64,000 bases of DNA, taken from the NCBI RefSeq assembly GCF_013127955.1, contig NZ_CP053435.1, forward strand, positions 3,819,001 through 3,883,000. The letters are read 5' to 3'. This stretch comes from Spirosoma taeanense (GTDB lineage: Bacteria; Bacteroidota; Bacteroidia; Cytophagales; Spirosomataceae). This document shows positions 45,766 through 55,092 of this stretch, piece by piece. Both the position numbers and the translations under genes were made by a program. The notes beneath the pieces were generated by a model. That model saw nothing but the letters and a program-made list of their open reading frames with translations. It made no database searches and was not told the origin of the DNA. Every line of letters starts with the position of its first letter. The first letter of the stretch is position 1.

Positions 45766-47082
45766 ATGCGATTAGGACAACTGCTGCTGTTTTGGCTAAC
45801 CAGCTATGTGTTGGTTAGCTGTAACGTAACTTCTGGTTCACACCAACCGGCTTCAACCGGCGTAAAGCCAACAGCCATATACCACGACGGAAAATCATAT
45901 CACTTACTGCGCCATGGTAAACCATACTTCATCAAGGGAGCCGGTGGCATCCGCCATCTGGAGGATTTAAAAGCTCGGGGGGGTAACTCGGTTCGCATCT
46001 GGGATGATCTGGAGGCCGGCCCCATCCTGGACAAAGCCCAATCCTTAGGCCTGACGGTGATGTTTGGGCTGTGGGTAGAGCGCGAAATCGAAGGGTTCGA
46101 TTATAACGATCAGGCTGCTATTGACCGGCAGTTTGATCTTATCCGTAAAATTGTGCTTAGGCACCGCAATCACCCGGCGTTGCTGATGTGGTGCGTTGGG
46201 AATGAGTGGCCACTGGATGCGAACAACGTTCGGGTATATGACGAGGTAAACCGTATTGCGACCCTGGTGCATGAGCTTGATCCTAATCATCCGGTTACTA
46301 CGGTTATTTCGCCCGATAATGCCCGCGCTATCTGGCTGGTTCGGAAACGCTGTCCGGCCATCGATATTCTTTCCTTTAACTCGTATTCGCTCACCGAGTA
46401 TATAGACAAGAACCTTCGCCTTGGGGGCTGGACAAAACCGTATTTAATTTCCGAATATGGAGCGCAGGCGTATTGGGAAACGCCCAATACGCCCTGGTAT
46501 GCGCCCATTGAGCCAACCAGTCAGCAGAAATACGACTACGTCAATCGCATCTACCGGCAGTACATCGGCTCGCGGCCACCAAACTGCTTTGGCTCCTATC
46601 TGTTCTACTGGGGATTTAAACAGGAGGAAACGCACACCTGGTTTAGTGCATTTGATGAACAGGGGCGGGCCACGTCAATGGCTGATCTGATGCAGTTACT
46701 CTGGACTGGAAAGCCATCCCCCAACCGGGCCCCGGAGGCTCAGAGCCTGCTGGTTGACGGAAAGGATCTTCCTTATCAGTCCTATAAAGCCTTATCCTCA
46801 ACGCACCGCGCACGGTTACTGGCCACTGACCCGGAAGGCGATTCACTTATGTATTATTGGGAGATCAGGCGTCGGGCCCATAGTATCGCAAATTATGTAG
46901 GCGCTCCTATTGCCTCCATGAAAGGCCTGATTACCAACCCCACAGGCTCGTCCATCGAATTCAGATTACCGACAGAACCCGGCGCTTATCGGTTATTTGC
47001 CCACGCCTACGACAATCACCGGCATGTAGCCTCTGCCAATTTTGCCTTTGAAGTAACCGCTATCGAACCAATCCAGCAATGA
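45766..47082 (+). CDS. Glycoside hydrolase lipoprotein, GH2-type TIM barrel (438 aa)
   Basis: A secreted, lipid-anchored enzyme (lipobox LVSC, Cys19) with a (beta/alpha)8 barrel of the GH2 C-terminal/GH5 kind (clan A). The acid/base is Glu147 in CVGNEWP and the nucleophile Glu230 in LISEYGA, both in the expected places after strands 4 and 7. The C-terminal 90 residues form a beta-sandwich domain (LLATDPEGDSLMYYWE). It is likely to trim a beta-linked glycan in the periplasm or at the surface. The next gene, 101 bp on, encodes a processive glycosyltransferase, which suggests work on the same polysaccharide. Confidence 0.85.
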   Translation: MRLGQLLLFWLTSYVLVSCNVTSGSHQPASTGVKPTAIYHDGKSYHLLRHGKPYFIKGAGGIRHLEDLKARGGNSVRIWDDLEAGPILDKAQSLGLTVMFGLWVEREIEGFDYNDQAAIDRQFDLIRKIVLRHRNHPALLMWCVGNEWPLDANNVRVYDEVNRIATLVHELDPNHPVTTVISPDNARAIWLVRKRCPAIDILSFNSYSLTEYIDKNLRLGGWTKPYLISEYGAQAYWETPNTPWYAPIEPTSQQKYDYVNRIYRQYIGSRPPNCFGSYLFYWGFKQEETHTWFSAFDEQGRATSMADLMQLLWTGKPSPNRAPEAQSLLVDGKDLPYQSYKALSSTHRARLLATDPEGDSLMYYWEIRRRAHSIANYVGAPIASMKGLITNPTGSSIEFRLPTEPGAYRLFAHAYDNHRHVASANFAFEVTAIEPIQQ

Positions 47083-47182
47083 ACAGCATAGCCAGGCGCT
47101 ATTGCTATCCTCTAACCCATAACCCACCGTTGACGGACCCAGTCCAGCTGGTCCAGCAACCTGATTATAACCCAGATCGAGC

Positions 47183-49726
47183 ATGAAGTGGCCAACCTTT
47201 ACGGACCCAGCGCCCAACGAAACTTATAATTTCACGGCCAAAGTGCAGGATATGCGTCCGCTTCGGGTGCTCATCGTCATCGGGCTGTTGTTCATGGCTG
47301 CCTTCGTCTGGGTCTATTTTCAGCCGGCTAACCAGGGTAATGCCTGGCTATTCGGGCTGCTGACGGTCTCGGTTATTTTCAAACTGCTGCGCCTGCTGCA
47401 CGAATGGTATCACTACTGGAACGTAAGGCCGTCGACTCCGCCACGGGTTAGTCGCGTCTGGACAGTTGACGTGCTGACCACCTATTGTCCGGGGGAGCCT
47501 TATGAAATGGTCCTGAATACCTTACAGGCTATTCAGGCCATGCCGTACCCGCACACAACGTTCCTCTGCGACGAAGCCGACGACCCTTATCTCAGGCAGC
47601 AATGCGCTGCGCTGGGTGTTCGGCACGTAACCCGAACCAGCCGGAAAGACGCCAAAGCCGGCAACATCAACAACGCCCTCCAGCAGGCGACCGGAGAAAT
47701 CTGTCTGGTGCTTGACCCCGACCACGTGCCGGTGCCCAACTTTCTGGATCAGGTATTACCGTATTTTGAAGATGCTTCCATTGGCTTTGTGCAGTGTGTA
47801 CAGGGGTATTACAACCGGAAAGAGAGTGTAGTGGCCTTTGGCGCAGCCGAGCAAACGTATAGCTTTTACGGACCGATGATGACCTGCATGGGCAACTACG
47901 GTACGGCGCAGGCCATTGGCGCCAACTGTACCTTCCGCCGGGCTGCGCTTGATTCCATCGGCGGACATGCCAATGGCCTTTCGGAAGATATGCACACGGC
48001 TATGAGACTGCATGCCAAAGGCTGGAAGTCAGTCTACGTACCCTTGCCGCTTTCCTATGGACTCGTACCCGCCACCTTATCTGCCTATTACAAGCAGCAG
48101 CTTAAATGGGCGCGGGGTACATTCGAGCTGCTGTTCATCACCTTCCCAAAGGTATTTAGGGGTTTATCCGGTCGGCAACGCCTGCATTACGGTACGCTTC
48201 CAATTTATTACCTGCTGGGGGTAGTTCAACTCATCGACCTGCTGATTCCGATCTGTTCGCTGGTGCAGATGCAGCTCCCTCTTTACCTGGATCTGCCCCT
48301 GTTTGCCACGGTTTATCTGCCACTGCTGGCAACCGGTTTCCTGATCCGGCAATACGCGCAACGATGGCTCATTGAGCGGCACGAACCTGGGTTTCACCTG
48401 GTGGGTGGGTTGCTGGCCAGTGGTACCTGGTGGGTTTACGTCCTGGGGTTTATCTATACCCTGCTGCGGGTTAAAGTTCCTTATATTCCGACGCCCAAAG
48501 ACGATAAGCCCCGCAATAATATGATTCTTGTGCTGCCCAATCTGCTGATGTGTCTGGCTTCAGTAGTTGCCATTGGCTATAGCACGTATGAGTTTGGGCG
48601 CTTTGCCCACGACAACATCTATTCACGCATGCTGATCGGCTTTGCGCTGCTGAACGCTGCAATTATGGGCATAAACGTTCTGATCGGCCAGGAGAAGCTC
48701 CTGGTCTGGATCAGTGTCCGGATCAGGGGGCTGGCCCGGCGCAAATCAGCCGTATGGTCGGTTCGGATCATGGCCTGGAAGGCGCGCTATGGCCTGTATA
48801 GCTGGCTGCGGTTATCGGCCATTCCCTTATTCGGGGTTGTGCTTCTGCTGGCCACCGGCATGACGATCTACACCTATCAGGAGCATGCCGGGCTGCCCCG
48901 CCATATTCGTCATGCCAATACCCAGCCGTTTTACGTTGGCGCTGAACCGTCTGTCACTTTGGCGGCACCGTCCCGAATAGCAAATCCGGACCACCGGCTG
49001 GTAGTTCAGCACATTGGCTGGCCGGTGGGCAGCTCATCGCCTATTCAACCTATCTTGCCAGAATCAGCGAATCAGATTCCGTTGTTGTATCTCGAACCAA
49101 TGCCCGGTCAGACGCACCCACAAAAGGCTATGCTGGCATTCATACAGGCTATGCTGGCTGGGAAATATAATCCGGTTCTGGAGCAATTCGCCAGGACCCT
49201 GAACACCTATAAGCACCCTGTGCTAGTCAGCTTCATGCCGGAGTTTGACGATCCGGCCCATCCCTGGGGGTCAGAGCATGAGCCAACTTTACGGCTATAT
49301 CGTCAGGCCTGGCAGTATCTGGTTCACTTTTGCCAGCAGCGGGGCACCGAAAACGTAGCCTGGATCTGGTGCCCGTCCCGGCCTTCGTCAATTACCGATC
49401 ATTTTCCAGGTAACCCGTATGTAGACTGGCTGGGGCTGCCGATTCTAGACGACCCGGCCGAGGCTCCCGATGAGCGCGGCTGGTCATTTGCCTCGCTCTA
49501 TCAGATTCCCCGCAACACCGTGCGGCTCCACAAGTCCTATAGCATCCGGCAAAAGCCCATTTTGATAACTCATTTTGGCAGCGTATCGGGTCGGCTTCAG
49601 CCAGCCAGCTGGATTCAGGATGGGCTCACAATCATCCAGGAGCGTTACCCGGAAGTACGAGGGGTGGTCTTCGATTATCCATCGCCTTTGCTGACGAAAG
49701 TGATGGATAACCTGCCCAGGAATTGA
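47183..49726 (+). CDS. Processive family 2 glycosyltransferase fused to a GH26-like domain (847 aa)
   Basis: An inner-membrane polysaccharide synthase. Two helices (about 28-46, 54-72) precede a GT2 domain with Asp130, DPD at 178-180, the SED acceptor/base motif at 267-269 and QQLKWARG at 305-312, a QxxKW form of the QxxRW motif of cellulose and related synthases. Further transmembrane helices run to about residue 570. No PilZ domain is present. The last 230 residues match GH26 beta-mannanases (YRQAW...ENVAWIWCPS...FPGNPYVDWLGL), but the acid/base His-Glu pair reads Pro686-Glu687 and the nucleophile position reads His797 (ILITHFGS). This domain is probably inactive and may bind the product. 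It should lie outside the membrane. Confidence 0.85.
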   Translation: MKWPTFTDPAPNETYNFTAKVQDMRPLRVLIVIGLLFMAAFVWVYFQPANQGNAWLFGLLTVSVIFKLLRLLHEWYHYWNVRPSTPPRVSRVWTVDVLTTYCPGEPYEMVLNTLQAIQAMPYPHTTFLCDEADDPYLRQQCAALGVRHVTRTSRKDAKAGNINNALQQATGEICLVLDPDHVPVPNFLDQVLPYFEDASIGFVQCVQGYYNRKESVVAFGAAEQTYSFYGPMMTCMGNYGTAQAIGANCTFRRAALDSIGGHANGLSEDMHTAMRLHAKGWKSVYVPLPLSYGLVPATLSAYYKQQLKWARGTFELLFITFPKVFRGLSGRQRLHYGTLPIYYLLGVVQLIDLLIPICSLVQMQLPLYLDLPLFATVYLPLLATGFLIRQYAQRWLIERHEPGFHLVGGLLASGTWWVYVLGFIYTLLRVKVPYIPTPKDDKPRNNMILVLPNLLMCLASVVAIGYSTYEFGRFAHDNIYSRMLIGFALLNAAIMGINVLIGQEKLLVWISVRIRGLARRKSAVWSVRIMAWKARYGLYSWLRLSAIPLFGVVLLLATGMTIYTYQEHAGLPRHIRHANTQPFYVGAEPSVTLAAPSRIANPDHRLVVQHIGWPVGSSSPIQPILPESANQIPLLYLEPMPGQTHPQKAMLAFIQAMLAGKYNPVLEQFARTLNTYKHPVLVSFMPEFDDPAHPWGSEHEPTLRLYRQAWQYLVHFCQQRGTENVAWIWCPSRPSSITDHFPGNPYVDWLGLPILDDPAEAPDERGWSFASLYQIPRNTVRLHKSYSIRQKPILITHFGSVSGRLQPASWIQDGLTIIQERYPEVRGVVFDYPSPLLTKVMDNLPRN

Positions 49727-49734
49727 CGTAACAA

Positions 49735-49776
49735 AAAAGCCAGTAAGTCCTGCTGAATACGGGCTTACTGGCTTTT
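49735..49776. terminator. Bidirectional terminator between convergent genes
   Basis: A 13-bp perfect stem (AAAAGCCAGTAAG at 49735-49747 with CTTACTGGCTTTT at 49764-49776) and a 16-base loop. A-run and T-run ends make it work for both the glycosyltransferase gene and the convergent minus-strand gene. Confidence 0.85.
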
Positions 49777-49803
49777 AAAGAACGGATCAGTTCAACTGCT
49801 TTC

Positions 49804-50145
49804 TTACTGTGGCGTACTTCCACTGTTCTGATTCATATTGTTCCGCTTAGCCCTACGTCCCTTACGCTGGGCCTCTTTTGAGGAGTTCATCTTTTTGTTT
49901 GTCTGAACATCAGACTGCATACCGTAAGACGTTCCGTTCGATGCGCCATTTGTCGAGTCCACCCTTCCCTGCGTAGCCGATACGCCCGTTTGTGAAGCCG
50001 ATCCGTTCGTACCGTTTCCGGTACCGCTGTTCATGGTAGTTCCGTTCGTAGGCGGATTTGTATTACTCGTACTATTGGTAGTCTGCGCCTGCGCGCTGTA
50101 AAGGGTAGCCAGCAAAACCGCCCCTACCATTATCACCTTTTTCAT
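49804..50145 (-). CDS. Exported low-complexity Asn/Thr/Ser/Gly-rich protein (113 aa)
   Basis: A signal peptide (MKKVIMVGAVLLATLYSAQAQ) precedes a low-complexity tail rich in Asn, Thr, Ser and Gly, with a basic C-terminal patch (KEAQRKGRRAKRN). No fold is expected. The ATG at 50145 gives the standard signal peptide; an in-frame upstream ATG at 50172 adds nine residues that weaken it. Similar short disordered exported proteins are common in Cytophagales and have no known function. Confidence 0.65.
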   Translation of the reverse strand: MKKVIMVGAVLLATLYSAQAQTTNSTSNTNPPTNGTTMNSGTGNGTNGSASQTGVSATQGRVDSTNGASNGTSYGMQSDVQTNKKMNSSKEAQRKGRRAKRNNMNQNSGSTPQ

Positions 50146-50253
50146 ACCCTTTTGTTGTTTTATGATTACCAAGACTTAACGCCTATCTAACCCAGTCGTT
50201 AAGTAGAAAATGTTAAAAACCTGAGGGTACGGTTTAGTGCAGAGCTTTAAGCT

Positions 50254-51648
50254 TTATTTAGCCCGCTCCACGAACCAGGTAACTTTTGTTCCATTGGGCA
50301 GCAGAGGCTCGGGGTCCCGGTTGAGTTGCAGTTCGATCAGTGTCGTTGTAAAGGGATAGAACAGTTTTATGTCCTCATTCGTGATCAGCTGATCCATATC
50401 AAAAACGGCCGTCCACTGGCTGGCCGCAGTCTGCCGTTCATTTTTATCCTGCGGCTGCCCGTCTGAGGGTATATGTCCGTAGTACCGAACCAGGTCTGTT
50501 CCCGACGAAGCGATGATTTCGACGCGGAGACGGGCCAGTTCCTCCAGGCGAATTTTCTTTAAATCGAAATGAAAGCTGCGTAGGCTCTTGTCACCAGTGT
50601 AGGTATGTACATCTACGTCGACCGGCTTTAATTTATCCGGACTATCCTGATAACCTGCGCTTAGCCGCACGTGGTAGTCGGTAATGGGATCGCCCCGTTC
50701 GTCCAGGGCCCGCACAATAAACTGCTGCCAGGGAATCATTTTCCGGCGCGTTTTGTCGGTTTTTTCAATGGCTTCCTGATTCCACTGGGCATATTCCTCC
50801 TGATTGGTTACGCGCAGGGCCTTTAGAACCAGGTCAACTAACTCAGTAGTCGGTTTTTCGATGATCGACCCGTGGTTCAGGCCGGCAATAGGAATAAACG
50901 GCACCTGCAGGTGCGCCCGTTTGTCGGAGCGCCATTCGTCAAAACGAATCCGTTTAATCGTTGTATTCTCCTCATCGGTAGTCAGATCGAGCGTGATCTT
51001 ACGGGTGTTGAGCGAGCAGCCTGCCCAGCGTACGGTTCCGTCCGTACCATCCGGATTGGTTACGAATCCCTGCAGGCCTTTGTAATTATCTGCCCCGCAG
51101 AATGTGAACACGTAGGGCGTATCCTCGTCGGGACCGTAAAACACTTCGTTGGACAGCAGGTCGCGATGCGCCAGATCCCAGGTGTAGCGGCTGCCCAGTT
51201 CCAGACCGTCCAGAATCAGATCCCCGGCATCCATAAAATCCGGCCCCAGCGATCGGTTACCTTTGAAAATAGCGCCAAGCCAGCTCCGGCCCTTATGCGC
51301 CAACGGCGACCCAAAGCTGGCGGGTGCCAGGGCAATCAGCCGCTTGAGCCGACGCTTACGTTTTTCCTGCCTGGCGTAGGTCGTCAGCCACGCGCGGATG
51401 ACGAGCATACCGGTCGAATGGACAATCGCATCAAAGGGTTCATCGGCATTCAGACCGGCGCGCAGGCGCAGGGCCCGGTCGAAGCCCTCGGCAATATCTT
51501 TTATCGTGACTTCATTCGTCAGCGACCGATACCCACAAACGTGGATAGTCGACACATCAATGCCTCGCTTGGACAGGATTTTTTCCCAGTTCTGAAACGA
51601 CTCGGGAACATCGGAGTAGCCGTGAATTAACACCAGGGGATGGCTCAT
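50254..51648 (-). CDS. Alpha/beta hydrolase (lipase/PGAP1-like) with C-terminal beta domain (464 aa)
   Basis: A hydrolase of the alpha/beta fold. The N-terminus MSHPLVLIHGYSD gives the oxyanion HGY, and the nucleophile elbow is VHSTG with Ser78. The His is probably in GLNHGSI, after residue 280. The C-terminal 170 residues are beta-rich and may be a separate domain. The layout is like that of lipases acting on long-chain or lipidated substrates, without a signal peptide. I used the ATG at 51648; the long N-terminal extension to 51786 overlaps the divergent lipoprotein gene's promoter and looks non-coding. Confidence 0.8.
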   Translation of the reverse strand: MSHPLVLIHGYSDVPESFQNWEKILSKRGIDVSTIHVCGYRSLTNEVTIKDIAEGFDRALRLRAGLNADEPFDAIVHSTGMLVIRAWLTTYARQEKRKRRLKRLIALAPASFGSPLAHKGRSWLGAIFKGNRSLGPDFMDAGDLILDGLELGSRYTWDLAHRDLLSNEVFYGPDEDTPYVFTFCGADNYKGLQGFVTNPDGTDGTVRWAGCSLNTRKITLDLTTDEENTTIKRIRFDEWRSDKRAHLQVPFIPIAGLNHGSIIEKPTTELVDLVLKALRVTNQEEYAQWNQEAIEKTDKTRRKMIPWQQFIVRALDERGDPITDYHVRLSAGYQDSPDKLKPVDVDVHTYTGDKSLRSFHFDLKKIRLEELARLRVEIIASSGTDLVRYYGHIPSDGQPQDKNERQTAASQWTAVFDMDQLITNEDIKLFYPFTTTLIELQLNRDPEPLLPNGTKVTWFVERAK

Positions 51649-51832
51649 GATGAGGAGAGAGAAAAAGGGTTTAGTTCGGTCTGCCGACAACGGAATGACC
51701 GATACATCCGTCACCCGTAGCCGGCGTAATAGTACCGAAAAGCCAATAAATAAGTCCTGTAGTTTTATTGACCGGCAGTACGCCAACAGGGATTCTCAAA
51801 ACCCTCCTCCCCACCCGGCAGTTATAGTCGGT

Positions 51833-52252
51833 ATGACAACATCTCCTGCTTCCATCACCGGCTTAATTCGCTCCCGAATTCTTTGGTTACTGCTGCTGGA
51901 TTTGTTCATTGGCGGCCTGGGAGCCTGTCGGACCAGTCAGCAGTTTGGTCAACAGAAACGGCTCCGGCTGGGCATCGGGGAAATCGAAGAGGTTTCTTTC
52001 CCACAGCGCGGGGACGGGTCCACGCAACTGATCGGTGCTTCGGATAATCAGGAAGTCGTGGAGGTCTCGCGCCGGGAGCTGGCTCCGGCCGTTGATACCC
52101 TGAAGCGCGACGGTTCAGGTCCGGCCGTTTTTCAATTGAAAGGGGTTACACTTGGCACGGCCAAAGTAATTTTCTCGGAAAAGAAAGCCGGCGAGATAGG
52201 TAGTGGTGAAGCTTTGCGTACGTATACCGTAGAGGTGGTCACTAAGAAATAA
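51833..52252 (+). CDS. Small lipoprotein with a beta domain (139 aa)
   Basis: A lipoprotein: the hydrophobic leader IRSRILWLLLLDLFIGGLGAC ends at a candidate lipidated Cys, and the remainder is a beta domain of about 95 residues (RLRLGIGEIEEVSFP, ... VFQLKGVTLGTAKVIFSEKKA ... YTVEVV), of the kind seen in periplasmic Ig-like or BACON-like modules. I chose ATG at 51833; the ORF extension upstream to 51647 is antisense to the hydrolase promoter and not protein-like. It is divergent from the hydrolase gene. Confidence 0.65.
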   Translation: MTTSPASITGLIRSRILWLLLLDLFIGGLGACRTSQQFGQQKRLRLGIGEIEEVSFPQRGDGSTQLIGASDNQEVVEVSRRELAPAVDTLKRDGSGPAVFQLKGVTLGTAKVIFSEKKAGEIGSGEALRTYTVEVVTKK

Positions 52253-52254
52253 AA

Positions 52255-52278
52255 TAGCGGGCTGTTTAAGGCCCGCTA
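52255..52278. terminator. Hairpin between convergent genes
   Basis: TAGCGGGC (52255-52262) and GCCCGCTA (52271-52278) form an 8-bp stem with an 8-base loop, directly after the lipoprotein stop and before the convergent Dabb gene stop at 52284. Confidence 0.6.
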
Positions 52279-52283
52279 CCTGA

Positions 52284-52682
52284 TTATGCCCGTTTCGGCC
52301 CCACCGAATCGTAGACGATTACTTTCTCCCAGAGCGACGAATAATCGTCGACGAACTTCAGGTGAATGGGGTGTTTCTGATAAATTTCTTCGTCTTCCAG
52401 ACTGTCGAAAAAGCACAGCCAGGAAACCGAGTAGCCTCGTTCAATTACGTCGCGGGTTGTGCCGGCTGGTGAACCAATGTGCACAAATTTAATCGTTGGC
52501 ACCTTAGCCAATTTATTCAGTCCTTCCAGCAGTTTCGCCTTGTCGGCTTCACTGCCCGCGTTCTTCAGGTAAAAATACACATGATGAACAAACAGTTCTT
52601 TGGGCGCACTAGCTGGTAGTCCGGCTCCTAAACCGGCGATGACGCTGCTTTTGACAAACACTCTGCGGGATTGATTACTCAT
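52284..52682 (-). CDS. Dabb (stress-responsive A/B barrel) family protein with Tat signal
   Basis: A small dimeric alpha/beta barrel protein. The pattern FVHHVYFYLKN near residue 30-40 and the C-terminal HPIHLKFVDDYSSLWEKVIVYD near 103-125 are those of the Dabb family. The N-terminus SRRVFVKSSVIAGLGAGLPASA carries a twin-Arg motif, so folded export by the Tat system is likely; this is a feature of some Bacteroidota members. No catalytic residues are known for certain. It is codirectional with the symporter gene, 35 bp apart. Confidence 0.85.
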   Translation of the reverse strand: MSNQSRRVFVKSSVIAGLGAGLPASAPKELFVHHVYFYLKNAGSEADKAKLLEGLNKLAKVPTIKFVHIGSPAGTTRDVIERGYSVSWLCFFDSLEDEEIYQKHPIHLKFVDDYSSLWEKVIVYDSVGPKRA

Positions 52683-52717
52683 TGGAAAACAGGTTGATAG
52701 TTAAACGAAGAATTTAA

Positions 52718-53965
52718 TCAGGGATTTTCGATTGGATTCTGGCGGATGTCCTCAAAAACGGCTACGTTACTGAAAGCCTGTTCCATCTTCGTCCGGTCGA
52801 ACTCGCGTTCGTTATTGGCCAGCCAGATAGTGGCTACGCCGTTGCCGATAAAGTTGGTAATGGAACGGGCCTCCGACATAAACCGGTCTACGCCCAGCAG
52901 CAGGGCCAGCCCTTCCAGCGGAATCACCTGAATGGCCTGCAACGTACTGGCCAGCACGATAAACCCGCTGCCCGTAACGCCCGCAGCCCCTTTTGAGGTT
53001 ACCATCAGAATCCCGATGATGGTCAGGACCTGGCTGAATGATAGCTCCACGCCATATACCTGCGCCAGAAAGATCGTCGCCATCGACAGATAGATGGTCG
53101 TTCCGTCGAGGTTGAAGGAATACCCCGCCGGCACCACCAGCCCCACCACCGACTTGCTGCATCCGGCCCGTTCGAGTTTTTCCATCAGCGACGGCAGCCC
53201 GGCCTCAGACGATGACGTTCCCAGCACAATTAAAAGTTCTTCGCGGATGTAGCGCAGAAATTTCAGCAGCGACACCCGGTACATCCGCAGAATTGAATAA
53301 AGCACGACGAATACAAACAGGCCCATCGTAATATAAACTGTCAGCATCAGTTTCGCGAGCGGAATGAGCGTGGCGATGCCGTACTTGCCGATGGTATAGG
53401 CCATCCCGCCGAACGCGCCTATCGGTGCAAACAGCATGACCAGATGCAGGCCTTTGAATACCCACTTCGACGCCAGCGACAGATAGCCCACGATCCGCTC
53501 TTTGCCCGTTACCCGGTTCAGCACCACGCCGAACACCAGGGCAATCAGCAGAACCTGAATCGTTACGTTATCCAGAAAAAAGTTGAGCCAGCTGAACTCG
53601 GCTGCGCCTTTGGCGTATTTGGACAGGTCAGCTTCGTTAGCCGCCGGGGTAGACACCCCCGCCCCCGGCTGAATGATATTCGCCACCACGATTCCGATGA
53701 AGAGGGCTACCGTGGTCACAATTTCGAAATAGAGCAGAGCTTTCCCACCCACGCGACCTACTTTTTTGAGGTCGCTCATCCCGACAATGCCAAGCGTAAT
53801 GGTCAGGAAAATAATGGGGTTGATAAAGAGCTTGACGACGCTGATAAACGTCTTACCCAGCACTTCCATTTTAATGGCGACGTCCGGGGCGAAATGGCCG
53901 AGCAGGGCGCCCGCCGTAATGGCCGTCAGTACCCAGAACGTAAGGTTGGTAACGAGTTTCTTCAT
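52718..53965 (-). CDS. Dicarboxylate/amino acid:cation symporter (DAACS family)
   Basis: A multi-pass inner-membrane symporter of 415 residues that moves C4-dicarboxylates or acidic amino acids with Na+ or H+. Family motifs are present: the serine-rich hairpin SSSEAGLPSLMEKLERAG, the unwound helix motif VVPAGYSFNLDGTTIYL and the end region GVDRFMSEARSITNFIGNGVAT. The D-binding GVDRFMSEAR motif supports dicarboxylate or glutamate transport. Its ATG overlaps the stop of the glycerate kinase gene as ATGA, so it is translated with it. Confidence 0.93.
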   Translation of the reverse strand: MKKLVTNLTFWVLTAITAGALLGHFAPDVAIKMEVLGKTFISVVKLFINPIIFLTITLGIVGMSDLKKVGRVGGKALLYFEIVTTVALFIGIVVANIIQPGAGVSTPAANEADLSKYAKGAAEFSWLNFFLDNVTIQVLLIALVFGVVLNRVTGKERIVGYLSLASKWVFKGLHLVMLFAPIGAFGGMAYTIGKYGIATLIPLAKLMLTVYITMGLFVFVVLYSILRMYRVSLLKFLRYIREELLIVLGTSSSEAGLPSLMEKLERAGCSKSVVGLVVPAGYSFNLDGTTIYLSMATIFLAQVYGVELSFSQVLTIIGILMVTSKGAAGVTGSGFIVLASTLQAIQVIPLEGLALLLGVDRFMSEARSITNFIGNGVATIWLANNEREFDRTKMEQAFSNVAVFEDIRQNPIENP

Positions 53966-55092
53966 AATAGTTGGCTATCCTCACAAAATTGATACGTAGC
54001 GTCCGCCAGCAGCGTCGAGGCCAGCCGGACAGCGTCGGCAAACGCCATACTGGCAGGCGTGATGGCAACGGCCTGCTGCAAACCCACCCGCCGAATCTGC
54101 TCGGGCGTCAGCGCCAGTCGACCGCAAAACGCCACGACGGGTTTGTTATACTGAGCCGCCAGTTGAGTCAGCCCGCCAACCAGTTTGCCCGACAGCGTTT
54201 GTTCGTCCAGACTGCCCTCGCCCGTCAAGATCAGATCCGCCGAATGAACGAGCCCCTCCAGGTTCAGATACCGCGCCACAATTGAAAAGCCACTTTCGAG
54301 CCGGGCGTTCAGAAACACCCGCGCTCCATAGCCTGTGCCTCCGGCGGCTCCACTGCCCGGCTCGTCGGCCAGGTCGCAGTCCAGCTGCGCCTGTACCACC
54401 GCCGACAACCGCTCTAGCCCCGCGTCCAGTATTTGAACCATATCACTATCTGCCCCTTTCTGGGGTGCATACACGTAAGCGGCTCCATTAGGGCCTGTTA
54501 GTGGGTTATCGACATCGCTGGCCACCACAAACTCGACTTGCCGAAGTTGCGGCAGTACGTTCGTCGTGTCAATGCGGTGTATGTTCGCCAGGTTTCGACC
54601 GATTGGTTCAAGCGCCTGACCGCTTTCGTCCAGAAACTGATACCCCAGCGCCGTTGCCAGACCGATACCGCCATCATTCGTTGCGCTGCCGCCAATGCAA
54701 AGCACGACCGTTTCAACACCCCGATTGAGAGCCGCCCGGATCAGCTCGCCTGTCCCGAAGGTACTGGTTAGCCATGGATTCCGCTCCCCGGCTCGCAGCA
54801 GTTGCAGACCCGACGCCTGCGCCATCTCGATAAAAGCCGTTTGTCCACCGCCCGACAGGCCGAACGTAGACATAATTGGTTGTCCCAGCGGATCGTGGAC
54901 AGAAACCGGAATAAACTGCCCGCCGGTAGCTTTGGTCAGGACGTCGGCCGTGCCCTCTCCTCCATCGGCCAGCGGCTGCTCTGTAACCGTCAGATGAGGA
55001 TTATACCGATGAATACCCGTGCGCATGGCGCGGGCGGCTTCGGCGGCTGTCAGCGAGCCTTTAAACTTGTCGGGCGCAACCAAGATCGTCAT
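53962..55092 (-). CDS. Glycerate kinase
   Basis: A 376-codon kinase of the GarK/GlxK family that phosphorylates D-glycerate with ATP to glycerate phosphate. The start MTILVAPDKFKGSLTAAEAA is typical, as is GGGEGT-like ADGGEGTADVL near 47-57 and the LVGEGSLDEQTLSGK motif near 280-295 (TGEGSLDEQTLSGK). I chose ATG at 55092, since it overlaps the GntP stop as ATGA; the ORF extension to 55113 is not needed. The gene sits between a GntP permease and a symporter in a coupled operon, near genes of hexuronate breakdown. Confidence 0.93.
   Translation of the reverse strand: MTILVAPDKFKGSLTAAEAARAMRTGIHRYNPHLTVTEQPLADGGEGTADVLTKATGGQFIPVSVHDPLGQPIMSTFGLSGGGQTAFIEMAQASGLQLLRAGERNPWLTSTFGTGELIRAALNRGVETVVLCIGGSATNDGGIGLATALGYQFLDESGQALEPIGRNLANIHRIDTTNVLPQLRQVEFVVASDVDNPLTGPNGAAYVYAPQKGADSDMVQILDAGLERLSAVVQAQLDCDLADEPGSGAAGGTGYGARVFLNARLESGFSIVARYLNLEGLVHSADLILTGEGSLDEQTLSGKLVGGLTQLAAQYNKPVVAFCGRLALTPEQIRRVGLQQAVAITPASMAFADAVRLASTLLADATYQFCEDSQLL

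Noticed and set aside
47183..49726. Calling the glycosyltransferase a cellulose synthase (BcsA)
   Set aside because: There is no PilZ domain, no bcsB neighbour and the QxxRW motif is altered; the polymer cannot be named.
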